From Bacillus sp. CH140a_4T (GTDB lineage: Bacteria > Bacillota > Bacilli > Bacillales > Bacillaceae_G), in the NCBI RefSeq assembly GCF_008923725.1, contig NZ_WBPF01000005.1:272048-336047 (forward strand): DNA of 64,000 nucleotides, in the 5' to 3' direction. Shown here piece by piece: positions 25,954 to 34,847 of the stretch (the stretch's first letter is position 1; each line of letters begins with the position of its first letter). A model generated the notes under the pieces. That model had not been told where the DNA came from. It searched no databases and saw only the letters and a program-made list of their open reading frames with translations. Position numbers and translations under genes: made by a program.

Positions 25954-26565
25954 TTATGATCCCGCTGGCGCTTTTGCATTCCCAATTCCACTGGAGCCAG
26001 AATTCACTTTCGGCGTTTGTGTCGTAGATGATTTCGGCGTATTCGTATCTGGCGTCACTTTATTAGAGGAATTTGGCTGTTGTTTATTTAAATCAACTTT
26101 ATTGGAAGAATTATTGTTGTTACTGTTAGTTCCGCCGTAGTATCCTCCACCACCGCTGCCACCAGTTCTACTTTGGTCTTTTTCACGATATGGAATAATA
26201 TTATTTGCATACGGTTTCTTCATTACATTGGGTTTTGCTGTATAATTCATATTTGAAGTTCTGCTTGCTAATAAATATCCTGCTACGAATGGAAGTATCG
26301 GTAAATGTGAGTTTTCATGATATGATGAAAACGATGGATTAATTTCCTTGCATAACTTATCAAGTTCTACATTTTCATTGGTAGGAATTTTATCATCACA
26401 ATTTAAAGCTTCTTGTTCATTCCCTTGCTTTGCATCATCCGTTTTAACAGCTGTACTTTCTTTCTGTACAGTCTCTTCTTCATAATCACCACACCCAGTT
26501 AATAAAAATGATGATACTCCTATTGAAGCAGCCACTTTTATAAATTTACTTTTATCCATTCTCAT
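25954..26565 (-). CDS. Lipoprotein with Gly/Asn/Ser-rich tail, partner of the ATP-grasp gene
   Basis: 203 residues, lipobox LLTGC (Cys at about residue 24), then an acidic region with two Cys (NCDDK and LCKEI), a conserved-looking centre (LPFVAGYLLASRTSNMNYTAKPN) and a low-complexity tail with SGGGGYYGG and poly-Asn. The gene order lipoprotein/GSP-synthetase-like enzyme parallels ygiB-ygiC, whose lipoproteins belong to DUF1190; this protein looks like a Gram-positive counterpart. Anchored to the outer membrane face. Confidence 0.7.
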   Translation of the reverse strand: MRMDKSKFIKVAASIGVSSFLLTGCGDYEEETVQKESTAVKTDDAKQGNEQEALNCDDKIPTNENVELDKLCKEINPSFSSYHENSHLPILPFVAGYLLASRTSNMNYTAKPNVMKKPYANNIIPYREKDQSRTGGSGGGGYYGGTNSNNNNSSNKVDLNKQQPNSSNKVTPDTNTPKSSTTQTPKVNSGSSGIGNAKAPAGS

Positions 26566-26653
26566 GTGTTATACACCTAATTTCTTTTATCTATATTTTT
26601 CCAGATAACTTTATTATATAATGTATATGTTAATTTTTTCAAACTAAACTCTA

Positions 26654-26669
26654 TATGCACATTTGCATA
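26654..26669. promoter_or_regulatory. PlcR-like box
   Basis: TATGCACATTTGCATA fits TATGnAnnnnTnCATA; the centre CATT has one base outside the A/T-only form. 89 bp before the lipoprotein start, with a TATAAT about 35 bp downstream on the leftward strand. Confidence 0.5.
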
Positions 26670-26730
26670 TTTTATTCCCAGAATAAAAACGAACTATCAT
26701 TAGATTATAATTTTATATATAGAATATAAA

Positions 26731-26777
26731 AAATTGAAAGACACCCTAATATCGGGGTCGTCTTTCAATTTTTTTAT
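26731..26777. terminator. Bidirectional terminator after the DUF418 gene
   Basis: Stem AAATTGAAAGAC / GTCTTTCAATTT with an inner CCC/GGG and long T run on the right, A run on the left; overlaps the end of the DUF418 gene. Confidence 0.75.
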
Positions 26778-27936
26778 TTTTATATACTAAACGTCTCAAT
26801 AAAATCTCTAATGGTCCATTCAGATTGTTTTTTTCCATTATTGCAGCTAATAGGACAGACAATATCCAAATACTTATTGCTATCAATGCAGCAAGAGCGT
26901 TACTTACATGCCCTCCTAAATCAAATGCTACAGGTGATAATAGTATAACAAGCAGTGCCTCATTCAAAACAAAAAATGTTAATGAGCGCTTTCCCAGAGC
27001 AATTAATGAAAGGCTAAAGTACCCTGGATTTTTTAATCTACTCCCTATTATTCCGAAACCCGTTGCATATGCTAATCCTCCAGCAATTCCAGTTAAAATA
27101 TGGATTCCATTTATCATTCCAGCTATAAATACACTTGGATACCATATAGTACCTATAAAAGATAGAGGCAAAGCACCTATTAAGGAAATTGCTAATCCTA
27201 TAATTGTTATAAAATATAATTTTTTCAAATGTTGCTCTGGTTTTATTAATAACTGATATCTAGCAATCCACAAACCAAGAATTACAGAAGGAAGAATCGG
27301 GAACATAAAATGAATGAGAACAGGTATAGCAGGAAAGAAAAGTAATCGTAACATTGTAGTACTTAGATACGTGTCTTTTGCTGAAACATCTGGTGAAAAA
27401 CCGTAATCGCCTATTGCTTGCATATTAAATCCCCATATTATTGGAATAAAAATGATATACAATATAGTGATAATCATAAATGTTCGAATTAATGTTTTCA
27501 TTTTACACTTTAATAGTGGACTAACAAGAAGCCCAGCTAAACCATAGGCCATTAGAATATCTTGCCCTCCAATTAAGACCGCTAACACAATCCCAAACAG
27601 TATTAAATACCAAGAGCGTTTTCTTACTATTTTTACAGCATGATTTTCATTTTTCCCTTTTGATATTTGCCCTTCAAATGCTAGAACCAAACCGTAGCCT
27701 AATAATACGGCAAACATTGCTCTTGCACGATTATCAATTATGAATATACCAAAAAGGTTTACAATTTGATCGAAGAAGCTACCGCTTTCCACCCTATGCA
27801 TAATTCCAGGATCCGCAGCATATAAATAAAGCGGTGCATGAGCAAGTACGATTAACAGTAACATAGTGCCTCTTGCTAAATCTAAAGAGACCGCACGCTT
27901 CTTCTCAATTGTTTCATTATTTATTAATTTACTCAT
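26746..27936 (-). CDS. DUF418 family membrane protein (YeiB-like)
   Basis: 396 residues, about ten membrane segments. Starts KKRAVSLDLARGTMLLLIVLAHAPLYLY (the family's N-terminal signature) and ends in the DUF418 domain with GKRSLTFFVLNEALL and the NLNGPLEILLRRLVY motif. Members are acyltransferase-3-like membrane proteins or transporters of unknown substrate. Start after AAGGAAGG. Confidence 0.85.
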   Translation of the reverse strand: MSKLINNETIEKKRAVSLDLARGTMLLLIVLAHAPLYLYAADPGIMHRVESGSFFDQIVNLFGIFIIDNRARAMFAVLLGYGLVLAFEGQISKGKNENHAVKIVRKRSWYLILFGIVLAVLIGGQDILMAYGLAGLLVSPLLKCKMKTLIRTFMIITILYIIFIPIIWGFNMQAIGDYGFSPDVSAKDTYLSTTMLRLLFFPAIPVLIHFMFPILPSVILGLWIARYQLLIKPEQHLKKLYFITIIGLAISLIGALPLSFIGTIWYPSVFIAGMINGIHILTGIAGGLAYATGFGIIGSRLKNPGYFSLSLIALGKRSLTFFVLNEALLVILLSPVAFDLGGHVSNALAALIAISIWILSVLLAAIMEKNNLNGPLEILLRRLVYKNKKIERRPRY

Positions 27937-28032
27937 ATTTTACTTCCTTCCTTATAATAAACTGAATATCCTGGCTTTTCTTTTGCATTTTTGTCAAAAA
28001 CTAATAGCTAGTTGCTATTAAAATTAGAACAG

Positions 28033-28186
28033 ATAAAGTGAAACTTTAATCAGTGGAGGTTTTGTTCATCCCTCACTGATTATTAGCCCGTACCAATCGA
28101 GCATTTATGGGCTGCAGGGCTGCCATCTAACTTCCTTACTCCAGCTGTTTTGAGGTGAGCGTTTTATTGCCCGTAAATAGCACGGG
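28033..28186 (-). repeat. bcr1-like intergenic repeat, copy 3
   Basis: Inverted relative to copies 1 and 2: begins ATAAAGTGAAACTTTAATC, then AATCAGTG...CACTGATT, the CCAATCG-GCAT link, a middle hairpin and a GCCCGTAAATAGCACGGG end. At about 154 bp it has the length reported for bcr1. It fills most of the 311-bp gap between the DUF418 and GNAT genes; nothing else was seen there. Confidence 0.7.
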
Positions 28187-28247
28187 AAAAATAAAAAACG
28201 AACTATTTCTTCAAATCCTATTCCGGATATTATATTCTAAGATTAAT

Positions 28248-28658
28248 TCAATATGTTTTATTTTTAAAATACAAATGAAACCTTTCAATCCCCGGATATT
28301 TTTCTCCTAAACTTTTAACCTGAAAACCAATTTTTTTATAAAATCCTACTGCCTCTTTGTCTGTCTCTGCTTCTACATAAGTCAATTGATGTATTCTTAA
28401 TACTTCCTTTATCATTTGCAACGCAATTCCTTTATGACGATATTGTGGAGCGACTGCTATGTGACATATTCTCGCTTTATTTGCTCCAATTATTTCAATA
28501 CCTATGCAAGCCTTTTCTTCATATCTGTACAAAGTCCCTTTATTACTTCGATAATATAAAACTACTTTCTTTAAGCTAGTTTCACTTGGCCCGACTGCAT
28601 ACTGTAGCACATTTAATATTGGATTTTTCTCAATTTCTTCCACGCGTTGCAAATTCAT
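28248..28658 (-). CDS. GNAT family N-acetyltransferase
   Basis: 136 residues with the acetyl-CoA-binding motif A HIAVAPQYRHKGIALQMIKEVL and the C-terminal GFYKKIGFQVKSLGEKYPGIERFHLYF, where the YPGIERF segment is common to a B. cereus subgroup. Substrate unknown. Followed by the EamA gene on the same strand upstream, which has its own terminator. Confidence 0.8.
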   Translation of the reverse strand: MNLQRVEEIEKNPILNVLQYAVGPSETSLKKVVLYYRSNKGTLYRYEEKACIGIEIIGANKARICHIAVAPQYRHKGIALQMIKEVLRIHQLTYVEAETDKEAVGFYKKIGFQVKSLGEKYPGIERFHLYFKNKTY

Positions 28659-28682
28659 TTTATCATTCCTTTCAATGAAAAA

Positions 28683-28708
28683 ATTAGCTCTTAATATAAA
28701 GAGCTAAT
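28683..28708 (-). terminator. Terminator of the EamA-type gene
   Basis: 10-bp perfect stem ATTAGCTCTT/AAGAGCTAAT followed leftward by six U. Confidence 0.8.
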
Positions 28709-28712
28709 CTCA

Positions 28713-29651
28713 TTACGCCGTTATTTTTTCTTCTTTCTTCACAACGATCGCTACATAACTATGTAGTATCATTCCAATAATAACGAGGCTCATACCAATC
28801 CAAGATAAAGATGACGGAATTGGCGCTGATAGCAAGATGAGCTCTCCTACTAACGCAAATAAAACTTCACCGGATTGTGTTGCTTCTACTGTTGCTAGTT
28901 TTTGTGGATCATCTTTTACAAGATCTGTCGCAAAGAAGAATAATACTGTCGCGATTAAACCAGAACTAACTGCTACAATAAAACATTGGAAAACTTGGTT
29001 ACTTGAAGGTAAACCGCCTGTTGATACTTCATAACCAGATAATAAAAACCAAAATGGTAAGCTTGCTAACGTCATACCAAGAACTCGCTGGAATACATCT
29101 AATTCCCCTTTACAAACTTGCATCATCTTTCGGTTTCCAAGAGGATAAGCAAACGCTGCAATAAATACTGGAACTACACATAAAATGGTTTCACGAATTC
29201 CTAATGAAGAAGCATGTTCTACTTGCATAAGTACAACACCACATAAAATAATACCCGACATAACTAATTCCTTCATTGGAAGTTTTTTATGTAATGGATC
29301 TACTGCAAAAAATGGTGTTAACAAAATACCTGCGACGATCGTAATTTGCCATGTTGATGCAACGAGCCAACCAGGCCCAAAAGCTCCGGCAAAACTAAGT
29401 GGTGCATAGAAGAGGCCAAATCCAACGATACTCCACACTAACCATTCTTTCGGATTATTTTTCATATATTGAAAGAGTTGCTTTAAGTTACCTCTATACA
29501 TGACAATAAGTAACAGCATCGGAACCATAAAGTAGTACCGTAATGATGCACTCCAAATCCAGCTCCCACCTTCTAAGTCCATCGCCCGGTTTAAAACGAA
29601 GGTAAAGGCAAAGAAAAATGATGCCAATATCCCTACTACAATAGCTTTCAT
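28713..29651 (-). CDS. EamA/EmrE-type multidrug resistance efflux family transporter
   Basis: 312 residues, ten membrane segments, two EamA-like halves; N-terminus FFAFTFVLNRAMDLEGGSWIWSASLRY and the later ATVEATQSGEVLFALVGELILL are typical of the 'multidrug resistance efflux transporter' branch of the DMT superfamily. Substrate not predictable. Single gene with its own terminator. Confidence 0.8.
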   Translation of the reverse strand: MKAIVVGILASFFFAFTFVLNRAMDLEGGSWIWSASLRYYFMVPMLLLIVMYRGNLKQLFQYMKNNPKEWLVWSIVGFGLFYAPLSFAGAFGPGWLVASTWQITIVAGILLTPFFAVDPLHKKLPMKELVMSGIILCGVVLMQVEHASSLGIRETILCVVPVFIAAFAYPLGNRKMMQVCKGELDVFQRVLGMTLASLPFWFLLSGYEVSTGGLPSSNQVFQCFIVAVSSGLIATVLFFFATDLVKDDPQKLATVEATQSGEVLFALVGELILLSAPIPSSLSWIGMSLVIIGMILHSYVAIVVKKEEKITA

Positions 29652-29919
29652 TATAAAACCCCTTATAATAGTTTTTTTATTACATAACTCTCAATTTATT
29701 CGGATGCAAAATTTTTTAACAGCATATTAACTTATAAAAATAATAGTATTTTCATTTATTATACAATATATTAAAATAAAATCAGAAGGAATCGCTACAT
29801 CATTCGTTCCATAGATTCCGCTAATCGAGATCTGTATACATTTTATATCTGCTATATGCATAATTGTTGGTGCATATCGTACAGATGAAGAGTTTTGGCT
29901 TAAGAAATAAATTAGTTAT

Positions 29920-30420
29920 TTGGATGTAATTATATTGAAAACATATAAAACATATAAAATTTCCATAGTATTCACCTTATTGATGTTAGCTGCAGGACTT
30001 TCTTTTCTATTCATTTGTATTTTAGCTTTAATAGATGAATTTTTCTTCCTTGGTATTCTAATCTTAATCATCCCAGGCATTTTTATATACTATGGTTTTT
30101 ATCTTTTGAAAAAAAGAAGAGAGAATACCGGGTTTTATTGGGATGATGAAGGTATTATAATTGATTTAGATGGGAATAAAGTTTATTGGTATGAGATAGA
30201 AGATATTGTATATAGCGGTTTCCCAGACACAAAAGCGACTGTCATTTCCACTCACTATACTCATCACGAAAATATAAGAATACGCCATAAAAAATGGCAG
30301 CCTACAATTGCGCATATAATTTACTGGTATTTAATGGCGCAACCAAAAGACTACCATAAAAATTTGATGTTAACTTGGGAAGAAAAGAAAAAAAGCCAAT
30401 TTAAAATGAACTCCCCCTAA
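29920..30420 (+). CDS. Membrane-anchored hypothetical protein, up to 166 residues
   Basis: Two membrane segments close together (about residues 14-35 and 38-62), a KKRR stop-transfer signal and a soluble C-terminal domain with a PH-like beta pattern (GFYWDDEGIIIDLDGNKVYWYEIEDIVYSG). The start is uncertain: TTG 29920 or TTG 29935, neither with a convincing ribosome site. Just before it, 29840-29909 holds the open end of a possible decayed gene (...GAYRTDEEFWLKK stop). Confidence 0.55.
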   Translation: MDVIILKTYKTYKISIVFTLLMLAAGLSFLFICILALIDEFFFLGILILIIPGIFIYYGFYLLKKRRENTGFYWDDEGIIIDLDGNKVYWYEIEDIVYSGFPDTKATVISTHYTHHENIRIRHKKWQPTIAHIIYWYLMAQPKDYHKNLMLTWEEKKKSQFKMNSP

Positions 30421-30440
30421 TCTATTAATTACGGGGAGTT
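30409..30440. terminator. Convergent hairpin
   Basis: 8-bp stem AACTCCCC/GGGGAGTT between convergent genes, weak T tail. Confidence 0.5.
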
Positions 30441-30454
30441 TCTCACGCTTACAT

Positions 30455-30979
30455 TTAGATTATATGTAGTTGATATTCTTTGTACAATTTTCTCAACCGA
30501 CTAATATGAGCTTGATGGTACCGATTATGATCAGCAATATGCCATATCCCCCACCTTATAGTCGCATTTTCTCCCTTTTCGTAAAAAACTTCTCGTGTTA
30601 AATCAGCTTCTGTTAGTTTCATACATTCCTCATAAAACATTTGTTGCACAGCTTCATAATCTTGCATTAATTGTTGCAACTTCTGTTTTCTTAAACTTGG
30701 CAGTTCTCCTACTTCATTTAACATAGGTCCATATATATTTTCAAGTGCCAGTGGAACTACTTCTCCTTTTAAGCGGTACACCCAGTGTAAATCGACAACT
30801 GCTAAATGTTGAAGTAGTTGCCCAATGTTATTTTCATTATTTTCCGAACTTTCAAAAGACAGTTCTTTCTCATCAATACCTTCTACTAACTTTTGCAATC
30901 GTTTAAATGTATCAGTAACCGTCGCATACAAAATCGCAACTTGCGGGTTCATATTTTTTTCTAAATGGAGGTCTTTCAT
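30455..30979 (-). CDS. DinB family protein
   Basis: 174 residues; helical bundle with His ligands in LLQHLAVVDLHW (about 52-63) and IWHIADHNRYHQAHI (about 147-161), the DinB/DUF664 layout (one His plus an HxxxH pair). The role is unknown; related proteins are thiol S-transferases. Distinct from the DinB gene at 10.6 kb, to which it has little similarity. Confidence 0.8.
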   Translation of the reverse strand: MKDLHLEKNMNPQVAILYATVTDTFKRLQKLVEGIDEKELSFESSENNENNIGQLLQHLAVVDLHWVYRLKGEVVPLALENIYGPMLNEVGELPSLRKQKLQQLMQDYEAVQQMFYEECMKLTEADLTREVFYEKGENATIRWGIWHIADHNRYHQAHISRLRKLYKEYQLHII

Positions 30980-30994
30980 ACTAAACTCCCTTTC

Positions 30995-31495
30995 TTAAAA
31001 GAACAACACCATATATTCATCGTCACTATATACACCGTTCATTTTTAAAGCTCTTTCTTCGATTCCATACGTTTTAAAGCCCATTGATTCATACAATTTT
31101 TTTGCTGGTTCGTTTGTGGATACAACACCTAATGTCAATTGTTCCAAGTTTATTTCTCTTGCTTTTTCAATTGCCTTACGTATTAGTTCACGTGCAAGGC
31201 CACTTCTTCGATTACTTGCATCTACATACATCGCAACGATATGACCTTTATGCTTATACGCCTCTTTTTCTTCTGTTAGTAAAGTAACAACTCCAACTAA
31301 TTGATGATCCTCATTAAAAGCACCGAGTGTACAACTAGTAGTAGCTGTTAAATTACTTTCCACTCGCTTAATAGGATTTTCCTGAAGAGTCGCCTCTTCA
31401 TAAGTTGTTACAAATGCCTCCGGATTTACTTGTAATGCTTGTAAACGTAAGTCCCAATATTGTTTCGCGTCTTCTTTCGTAAGTAATCGGATCAT
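30995..31495 (-). CDS. GNAT family N-acetyltransferase
   Basis: 166 residues: IRLLTKEDAKQYWDLRLQALQVNPEAF at the start, motif A VAMYVDASNRRSGLARELIRKAI and AKKLYESMGFKTYG at the end. Substrate unknown. 15 nt upstream of the DinB gene, likely co-transcribed. Confidence 0.85.
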   Translation of the reverse strand: MIRLLTKEDAKQYWDLRLQALQVNPEAFVTTYEEATLQENPIKRVESNLTATTSCTLGAFNEDHQLVGVVTLLTEEKEAYKHKGHIVAMYVDASNRRSGLARELIRKAIEKAREINLEQLTLGVVSTNEPAKKLYESMGFKTYGIEERALKMNGVYSDDEYMVLFF

Positions 31496-31529
31496 ATTTC
31501 TCCAGCCCCTTTAAGTTAACATAATATTT

Positions 31530-32076
31530 TTATAAGCTACCATTTAAAAATTCGTATTCTTCTTTTAACATACTATAACGATAACGATGAATGAATTTCC
31601 CTTGACGTAATCGATCATTTCTCATTAGTCCTTCACAAACAAAACTAGCCTTTTCATAACTCTTTCTAGCTTGAAAGTTATCTTCATCTACACGTAGCCA
31701 AACTTTTTCTAATTCAAATTCAAAGAATGCTAGATGTAACATACTGTATAGGGCCGCTATTCCATACCCTTTACTCCAGTATTCTTTATTACCAATCGCG
31801 ATTCCTAGTTCTGCATTTTTATTTGTTTTATCAAAGTTTTTAAGATCTACCCATCCAATATGTATGCCATTCTCTGCAGTGATAGCTCTTTGTTCATAAC
31901 CATTTTTTTCGATTGATACATGCTTCAATCCATTTTTTCGTATCCTCACGAGTGAATGGTGGATATTGATCTGGTACCACTAAGTGTTTTGTTACTTCTT
32001 TATCTAATGACCATTGATATCTATCTTCTACATCATCTAATGTCATTTCTCTTAATTGAACGAATGGTACATTCAT
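31530..32076 (-). pseudogene. RimJ/RimL-type acetyltransferase gene with a frameshift
   Basis: The first 58 or so codons (VPFVQLREMTLDDVEDRYQW ... TKKWIEACINRK) and the rest (NGYEQRAITAENGIHIGWVDL ... GYGIAALYSMLHLAF ... RLRQGKFIHRYRYSML) are in different frames. The switch falls at seven consecutive A (31913-31919 as T on the plus strand); six would restore one 180-residue protein. Real indel, slippage site or sequencing error cannot be told apart here. Confidence 0.8.
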
Positions 32077-32091
32077 TGCGCTATCCCCTTT

Positions 32092-32793
32092 CTATTTTCC
32101 TATAGAAAACCCTTCGAACATCCTTCCTCCATACTGTTCTAGCGTTTTTTCTACAAAAGTAATTAATTTTCTTTTCTCTCCCGTTGTATAAAAATGATCA
32201 AACGCCGCTACAAATTGATTTGCATATTGTTCATCATATGTTCTAAGTACCCTTATAAACCATTTTGAATTTCCAAGCCACCTACCATTTACTCTTAATA
32301 CATATTCATGTAATAGATCAGCTAATAAATTCGCGATAAACAATTCTTCTTCTCTTTTTGATGCACCAATAAAATCATCCAAAGTATCTGTAATAAAATA
32401 CCGTTTCTGTTTCATCATTTCTTCGTTCCATTTAGCTGGTCCTGTATTTAGTAAATCATTTGCTTCTCTTTTTAATTCCTCAACAATTTCATTTTCACCT
32501 TTTAATACAATAGCCTCTGAAACTAATTGTGGCAACGAAGGTCTTCCGCGATCACAATCCATTTTAAAAAAGGTTTTATACGTTTCAAAATTATGTACAA
32601 ACACCTCAACGGGCCATCCATTACTATAAAAAGATTCCCTATAACAAGATGACAAATTACGATCTATAATTACAATGTCCAAATCAGATGTTTTTGTCGC
32701 TTCTCCTCGTGCAACACTTCCTCCAAGTAAAGCTACATCACAATTCGGAAATTGTGATGTAATTATACTTTTTGCTGCTTCCTTTGCTTTCAT
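32092..32793 (-). CDS. Nucleotidyltransferase-domain protein
   Basis: 233 residues. The pol-beta-like motif GGSVARGEATKTSDLDIVIID (residues 20-40) gives the GS-x10-DxD metal site; the rest is helical and similar to kanamycin-type nucleotidyltransferases. Probably transfers a nucleotide to a small molecule or protein. Start after AAAAGGAGAAC; 16 nt behind the AlkD-like gene. Confidence 0.8.
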   Translation of the reverse strand: MKAKEAAKSIITSQFPNCDVALLGGSVARGEATKTSDLDIVIIDRNLSSCYRESFYSNGWPVEVFVHNFETYKTFFKMDCDRGRPSLPQLVSEAIVLKGENEIVEELKREANDLLNTGPAKWNEEMMKQKRYFITDTLDDFIGASKREEELFIANLLADLLHEYVLRVNGRWLGNSKWFIRVLRTYDEQYANQFVAAFDHFYTTGEKRKLITFVEKTLEQYGGRMFEGFSIGK

Positions 32794-32809
32794 AACCGTT
32801 CTCCTTTTC

Positions 32810-33493
32810 TTATTTCACTTTCTTTTTTTCAACTCTTTCTCTCGCTTTTTTTATATACGGCTCTGCATCTGGTGTTTTGCATGATGTTGCCCCATGATCA
32901 ACCTGCACTTTTCCAATTTCACGTGCAATTTCAATCGCTTTTCTCTCCAAGTCTTCATTAAGAATTCCTATCGCAATTAAAGCACTATTCATCGCTTCTT
33001 TTTTTCTATTTTTTTCATTATGTATATTTGTTTTAACCTCTTCTAAATACGGAGAGAAGAAATCATCATGTAACGTTTTATTTTTAATCGCTATATTTGC
33101 TAATAAAGACCAGCCTGCTCTTCCAATCCATTCATCATCAGACTTTGTCCATTCTTCCATTCTTTCTATCGCGATTGGCGAAGTACAAATAGCCGTCATC
33201 AAAACGTCCATTAAACAATAATAATCAACCTCCTGTACCCATTTATTTAGCTGTTCTGTCGTAACTTCCTTCGGATCTACAATCATCGTTGCTAAAGTCA
33301 TTGCATCCATATTTTTTGTTTCCCATAATAAAGTCGCTAAATCATGATCTTTTTTAATCTTCTTTTTTAACAATTTTAAATTGGCAAAACTAACTCCGAA
33401 TAGTGGCTCTTTCGCTCCGTGGTTTTTATACGTTTTACGATTTTGTTCTGTTCCATATTCCTCTAATTGCTGCATTACTTCTTCAAGTAACAT
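32810..33493 (-). CDS. AlkD-like DNA alkylation repair family protein
   Basis: 227 residues of HEAT-like repeats; NHGAKEPLFGVSFANLKLLKKKIKKDH and VDYYCLMDVLMTAI...WTKSDDEWIGRAGWSLLANIAIKN match the DNA alkylation repair family (PF08713). The helix containing the D-x-x-x-R substrate residues is not clearly conserved, so glycosylase activity is uncertain; many members bind DNA without base excision. Confidence 0.8.
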   Translation of the reverse strand: MLLEEVMQQLEEYGTEQNRKTYKNHGAKEPLFGVSFANLKLLKKKIKKDHDLATLLWETKNMDAMTLATMIVDPKEVTTEQLNKWVQEVDYYCLMDVLMTAICTSPIAIERMEEWTKSDDEWIGRAGWSLLANIAIKNKTLHDDFFSPYLEEVKTNIHNEKNRKKEAMNSALIAIGILNEDLERKAIEIAREIGKVQVDHGATSCKTPDAEPYIKKARERVEKKKVK

Positions 33494-33635
33494 ATGCCCA
33501 CCTCTTTATCTTTTCTGTTGACTTCATATATGTATGTACGATATATTCTACATTACTTTTTGGTTTTCCTATATTTATTTTTTAAATACGGTATGTGAAA
33601 TTATATAGTTACTACAAATAACTAGAACAAATATG

Positions 33636-33667
33636 AAAAACCTGTACATTGAACATATACAGGTTTT
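33636..33667 (-). terminator. Intrinsic terminator
   Basis: Stem AACCTGTA/TACAGGTT flanked by A and T runs, after the cysteine-synthase-like gene. Confidence 0.75.
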
Positions 33668-33715
33668 CATTTCATCAAATTCCCATAGTGTAAGAAATAA
33701 AATTTGAAAGTACTT

Positions 33716-34681
33716 TTATTTGTTTGATCCTCTTTTTATTTTTTGTAAGCTCTTTACATCTGACCACTCTTCTATAGAACCTGCGTCTGGAAAAACTGTA
33801 ACTACATTAAAATCCGCACCTTTTCCTTTTCCAATTTGTTTAGCAGCTAATAAATTCGCCGCTGCAGACGTTCCTATTTTCATACCAGTTTCATTATAAA
33901 AACGTGCCATTTCATACAAGGTTTCTTCATATGAATATGTCCATTGTTTTTCTATCAAATTGTCTTCCTGTTCTATGAAATGTTGTTTCCTTCCTAGGCC
34001 GAACCCACCTGATCCAGCATATTTCTTTAAATGATTTGGTGGTTGTCCGGAACCATAAGGCAATTCAGCAGGCATTACTAAATGTAGCTCAACTTTTTTT
34101 GTATAATTCTTTACTGCTTTATAGACCCCCATTAGAGTTCCACCAGTACCAGCAGATGCTACCCATGCGTGTATTGGTTTTCCATTCATTTGTGTAATAA
34201 TTTCTCGTCCTGTTCCTTCTATATGACTTAATAGATTTGCATTATTATAATGTTGGAATAAAAAGTATAACTCTGGTTTTTGTTTGCTAATCTCAATTGT
34301 CTTTTCAATTACTGCGTAAAAACCCATACATTTATCAACTAAAATCACGTTAGCTCCATAATGTTTAAGTTCATTTAGTAGTGATTTACCAGTTCCAGAA
34401 CTTAAAACTAACGTGCATTGAACTCCTAAACAATAACAAATATAGCCAATTGATCTCGCTAAGCTTCCACCGCTATACTCTAAAATAGGTTGTTTTTTGT
34501 CCGCTTCTTGTAAATATTTATTAATCATTCCAAGTGCGGCTCTATCCTTAATCGATTCTGTAGGGTTATGCCATTCACATTTAGCATAAACAGAAAGATC
34601 CTTCGTTTCTTCGCATTCTAATTTAATGAGAGGTGTATTCCCAACATTTTTAGCGAACTCATTAAAATGCTTTAATGTCAT
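33716..34681 (-). CDS. Cysteine synthase family PLP enzyme with altered Asn loop
   Basis: 321 residues, fold-type II. PLP lysine K45 in ESIKDRAA, the phosphate cup AGTGGT at about 177-182. The substrate-binding loop, normally TSGNTG, reads YSGGSLARS (69-77), so O-acetylserine sulfhydrylase activity is not assured. The family includes diaminopropionate and other beta-replacement enzymes. No cysteine or siderophore genes flank it. Confidence 0.75.
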   Translation of the reverse strand: MTLKHFNEFAKNVGNTPLIKLECEETKDLSVYAKCEWHNPTESIKDRAALGMINKYLQEADKKQPILEYSGGSLARSIGYICYCLGVQCTLVLSSGTGKSLLNELKHYGANVILVDKCMGFYAVIEKTIEISKQKPELYFLFQHYNNANLLSHIEGTGREIITQMNGKPIHAWVASAGTGGTLMGVYKAVKNYTKKVELHLVMPAELPYGSGQPPNHLKKYAGSGGFGLGRKQHFIEQEDNLIEKQWTYSYEETLYEMARFYNETGMKIGTSAAANLLAAKQIGKGKGADFNVVTVFPDAGSIEEWSDVKSLQKIKRGSNK

Positions 34682-34772
34682 ACTTCTATTCCTCCTACAT
34701 AAATCATATTTATTTTTAGCTAAAATACTTTCTACATCTTCATAACTCTCTTAGCTAAATCTTTTTATATAA

Positions 34773-34799
34773 AAATCCCTACAAATGCTGTAGGGATTT
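34773..34799 (-). terminator. Intrinsic terminator after the VOC gene
   Basis: 11-bp perfect stem AAATCCCTACA/TGTAGGGATTT followed leftward by U-rich sequence. Confidence 0.8.
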
Positions 34800-34847
34800 A
34801 TGACTAAATCATTTTGTTATACTCCATTACATACGAGAAGAGCTTCT

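Noticed and set aside
29840-29919. Open end of a possible gene (...GAYRTDEEFWLKK stop)
   Set aside because: Only about 30 codons after a TAG, no start codon or ribosome site; too little to name, though it may be a decayed gene end.
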